Shown: in pieces, positions 34,127 to 36,151 of the stretch | Position numbering within the stretch: position 1 is the stretch's first letter | Layout of the letters: every line of letters starts with the position of its first letter | Origin: Candidatus Aquirickettsiella gammari | Lineage (GTDB): Bacteria; Pseudomonadota; Gammaproteobacteria; Diplorickettsiales; Diplorickettsiaceae | Direction of reading: 5' to 3' | Length of the DNA stretch: 36,151 nt | Assembly (NCBI GenBank): GCA_002290645.2 | Contig: NMOS02000014.1 | Coordinates: 1 to 36,151 of the forward strand | Notes under the pieces: model-generated | Seen by the model: only the letters and a program-made list of their open reading frames with translations | Told to the model about the DNA's origin: nothing | Databases searched by the model: none | Made by a program: the position numbers and the translations under genes

Positions 34127-35443
34127 ATGATTTCTTCACATGAATTATTTCGTAGGGCTAAGCAATTTATCCCAGGTGGGGTTAACTCACCTGTACGCTC
34201 GTTTAATGCGGTAGGTGGCGATCCGGTCTTTTTTTCACATGGCAGTAAGGCTTATTTATTTGATGTGGAAGGTAAGGCCTATATAGATTATGTCGGTTCT
34301 TGGGGTGCATTGATTCTTGGGCACGCGCCGGATAGGGTAGTGACCGCCGTAGAGCAGGCCGTTAAACGAGGATTAAGTTTTGGTGCCCCTACATCGGCAG
34401 AGATCGACCTGGCAGAAAAGATCTCTATTTTAATGCCGAATTTAAGCAAAGTACGCTTAATGAATTCGGGTACTGAAGCTACAATGACAGCGATACGCTT
34501 AGCGCGAGGTTTTACTGGGCGCAATAAGATTCTTAAGTTTAATGGTTGTTATCATGGCCATGTCGATGCGCTATTAGTAAAAGCAGGTTCTGGCTTAGCG
34601 AGCTTAGGGATACCCGATTGTGCCGGGGTTCCCAAAGAGGTTGCAGCACAAACCTTGAGTGTTGATTTTAATAATCTTGAGCAAGTCACCCAGATGTTCA
34701 TGCACTATGGAAAAGAAATTGCCGCGGTTATCGTAGAGCCTATCGCTGCAAACATGAGTTGTATTTTACCACTTTCAGGTTTTTTAGAAGGGCTACGTGA
34801 ATTATGTGATTATTATGGAAGCTTATTAATTTTTGATGAGGTTATTTCGGGTTTTAGGGTCGCTTTAGGTGGCGCGCAAGCAGTTTATCAAGTACGTCCC
34901 GATTTGACGACCTTAGGTAAAATTATTGGTGGAGGTTTACCGATAGGCGCTTTAGGTGGTCGAGGCGATATCATGGATTGCTTAGCTCCTTTAGGCGATG
35001 TTTATCAAGCAGGTACTTTGTCGGGTAATCCAGTGACGGTTGCTGCAGGTTTGGCTACTTTAGAAGTAATCAGTCAAGCGGGATTTTATACGACGCTAAG
35101 TGCAAGCACTGAAAAATTGATATCAGGATTATTAGAGCTTGCCAAAAGCGCTGATATTTCTTTTCAAGCGCACCATATAGGCGGATTGTTTGGGTTGTTT
35201 TTTACCGAAGAGACAGAAGTTTATTGTTATGAACAGGTAAAACTTGGTAATCAATTACTTTTTAAAGAATTTTTTCATAGAATGTTGGCGGAAGGTGTTT
35301 ATCTTTCGCCTTCATTGTTTGAGTCGGGATTTATTTCAAGCGCACATGGAGAACAAGAGCTTGAATTTACTTTAACCGCCGCTGAAAAGGTATTTAACAA
35401 GTTAAAAAAAGAACAAAATATTGAATCAATGATTCCTGCTTAA
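34127..35443 (+). CDS. hemL: Glutamate-1-semialdehyde 2,1-aminomutase
   Basis: 438 residues, normal length. It converts glutamate-1-semialdehyde to 5-aminolevulinate, the last step of the C5 route to heme, in the cytoplasm. The family opening [18 protein letters not shown] is at 14-31; [19 protein letters not shown], the PLP-holding [10 protein letters not shown] and the Schiff-base lysine K265 in [13 protein letters not shown] are present. Full length with no break. It stands alone between a long divergent gap and an AT-rich tail. An endogenous heme route is implied; hemA was not seen. Confidence 0.96.
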   Translation: MISSHELFRRAKQFIPGGVNSPVRSFNAVGGDPVFFSHGSKAYLFDVEGKAYIDYVGSWGALILGHAPDRVVTAVEQAVKRGLSFGAPTSAEIDLAEKISILMPNLSKVRLMNSGTEATMTAIRLARGFTGRNKILKFNGCYHGHVDALLVKAGSGLASLGIPDCAGVPKEVAAQTLSVDFNNLEQVTQMFMHYGKEIAAVIVEPIAANMSCILPLSGFLEGLRELCDYYGSLLIFDEVISGFRVALGGAQAVYQVRPDLTTLGKIIGGGLPIGALGGRGDIMDCLAPLGDVYQAGTLSGNPVTVAAGLATLEVISQAGFYTTLSASTEKLISGLLELAKSADISFQAHHIGGLFGLFFTEETEVYCYEQVKLGNQLLFKEFFHRMLAEGVYLSPSLFESGFISSAHGEQELEFTLTAAEKVFNKLKKEQNIESMIPA

Positions 35444-35753
35444 TTTATTTTAACTCAATAAGCGTTAAGCATTTTTTATAAAAAATAAAAAATTTATAAA
35501 AAAGTATCTACCACCCTGGTTTTATCGTAGATCTTAGCCTACCGACTATTTTTCTTTTGTATCTCAATTCATTTCATTAAATAAATTGAGGGGTTACATG
35601 AAATTCCATTTTTATTTTTATACAATCCAACAGAGATAACATAAAATTATTTTCTTTTTAGCGAAAATTTACAATGGTAAATTAGTAATTTTAAATTTAC
35701 TATAGCGTATCATCAGAAAGGGTATTTAAAAACGATTATTAGGGAAGTCAGAT
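35444..35753 (+). other. AT-rich spacer after hemL with one mini-ORF
   Basis: 310 bases, very AT-rich. TTTTTTATAAAAAA near 35471-35484 is a palindrome with A and T tracts that may act as a terminator in both directions, but its stem has no G or C. A 13-residue ORF, ATG at 35598 (MKFHFYFYTIQQR, stop ending 35639), follows GAGGGG after four bases. I see no RNA gene. Confidence 0.35.
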
Positions 35754-36023
35754 ATGCTGAGTAATATAGTAAGCGACTTACTTAGAAAGGAAGCTGAAGA
35801 AATGAGCGAACTTATTCGTGAAGCAGGAACGCCTGTTATGTATTCTTTGTTGCAGGATTTAGATAATAAAAAAAAAGAAATCGCTGTTTTTGAAAAAAAG
35901 ATTAGCTTAGCGAATGGTTTGTTAGCTAAAATAAATAATGAAGGGCAGGCGTGCAAGTTAATAAAAGAAAAAGAAGATTTTGAACAGAAAAAAAATAGCC
36001 TGATTAAATTAATAATAAGCTAA
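35754..36023 (+). CDS. Small coiled-coil hypothetical protein
   Basis: 89 residues, unrecognised. The ATG follows AGGGA by eight bases. There is no signal peptide or membrane segment. From about residue 35 the chain is a charged helix with a likely coiled coil (heptad-like hydrophobics in KKKEIAVFEKKISLANGLL and again in LIKEKEDFEQKKNSL). One cysteine is near residue 66. Lysine and AT-rich codon use fit genes of AT-rich endosymbionts. It could be an effector or a structural or phasin-like protein; nothing supports a choice. It is followed by the tail of a convergent ORF. Confidence 0.5.
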   Translation: MLSNIVSDLLRKEAEEMSELIREAGTPVMYSLLQDLDNKKKEIAVFEKKISLANGLLAKINNEGQACKLIKEKEDFEQKKNSLIKLIIS

Positions 36024-36036
36024 TCTCATTAAATAT

Positions 36037-36151
36037 CTATAATAAATTAGCATAAGCTTGGAAATTAAAGGTAGGTTTTGAAACGGTTCTCTGTTCATGA
36101 AAGTGCCAGACCAACTTACGTATTTGTTGTATCAGTTCTTCCATTTTTGTA
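36037..36151 (-). CDS. 3' end of an unidentified ORF entering from the right edge
   Basis: On the minus strand a frame is open from the window edge to a TAG at 36039-36037, 37 codons, ending ...KPTFNFQAYANLL. It includes a helical IRKLVWHFHEQR. It might be the tail of a real gene or a start at an internal ATG near 36144. I do not recognise it. It is convergent with the coiled-coil orphan. Confidence 0.35.
   Translation of the reverse strand, partial: TKMEELIQQIRKLVWHFHEQRTVSKPTFNFQAYANLL

Noticed and set aside
1-36151. CRISPR arrays, tRNA or rRNA genes, prophage modules, toxin-antitoxin pairs, secretion loci
   Set aside because: I scanned spacers and gene order for them and found no direct-repeat array, cloverleaf-like sequence or characteristic gene group.

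Overview
The window looks like chromosome of an AT-rich gammaproteobacterium of the Legionellales (Coxiella, Legionella and Rickettsiella relatives), probably a host-associated or intracellular one. Pointers are three LbtU/UPF0422-type outer-membrane porins, a DUF2520 (PanG-like) oxidoreductase, a PnuC nicotinamide riboside transporter, two neighbouring aromatic amino acid permeases and a SpoT whose synthetase domain has decayed. I read the genus from gene content only; Rickettsiella-like is my best guess, not a proven placement. Most genes are ordinary chromosomal housekeeping genes. I see no prophage, CRISPR array, rRNA or tRNA gene, and only a possible 15-codon trace of an insertion sequence at the left edge.

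Layout. 1-3.85 kb, minus strand: a compact sodB-argD-metB-PP-loop cluster, whose last gene is cut short at its 3' end beside the edge ORF. 3.96-10.3 kb, plus strand: monothiol glutaredoxin grxD, a long leader region with a near-consensus sigma70 promoter, two tandem LbtU-like porins closed by a textbook terminator, a TerC-family membrane protein and a third, diverged porin. 10.3-13.3 kb, plus: coaBC, panB and panC, steps of pantothenate/CoA synthesis; panB follows an 18-codon ORF in a TGATG overlap. 13.3-22.3 kb, minus: lpxL, two aromatic amino acid permeases, tkt-gap, and rpoZ-spoT. 22.6-26.9 kb, plus: an Hsp20 chaperone, a structured 0.5-kb spacer, a small acidic protein, accA, pnuC and tilS. 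27-28.3 kb, minus: HtrA/DegP protease. 28.4-31.1 kb, plus: coq7, an MscS channel and the PanG-like gene, which meets rpsT (minus) stop to stop. 31.5-33.8 kb, minus: PBP2 (mrdA) with an unusual acidic repeat tail. 34.1-36.15 kb: hemL, a small coiled-coil orphan and the end of an unidentified gene entering from the right edge.

How it fits together. panB, panC, coaBC and the panG candidate would cover ketopantoate formation, ketopantoate reduction, pantothenate synthesis and phosphopantetheine synthesis; panD and panE are not in the window. AccA, LpxL, PBP2, HtrA and the porins serve the envelope. RpoZ-SpoT is the standard gammaproteobacterial pair, but SpoT looks like a (p)ppGpp hydrolase only. 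No wholly new multi-gene system stands out. The least explained signals are the PBP2 tail, the SpoT decay, the long porin leader, the panB leader ORF and the structured spacer at 23.3 kb.
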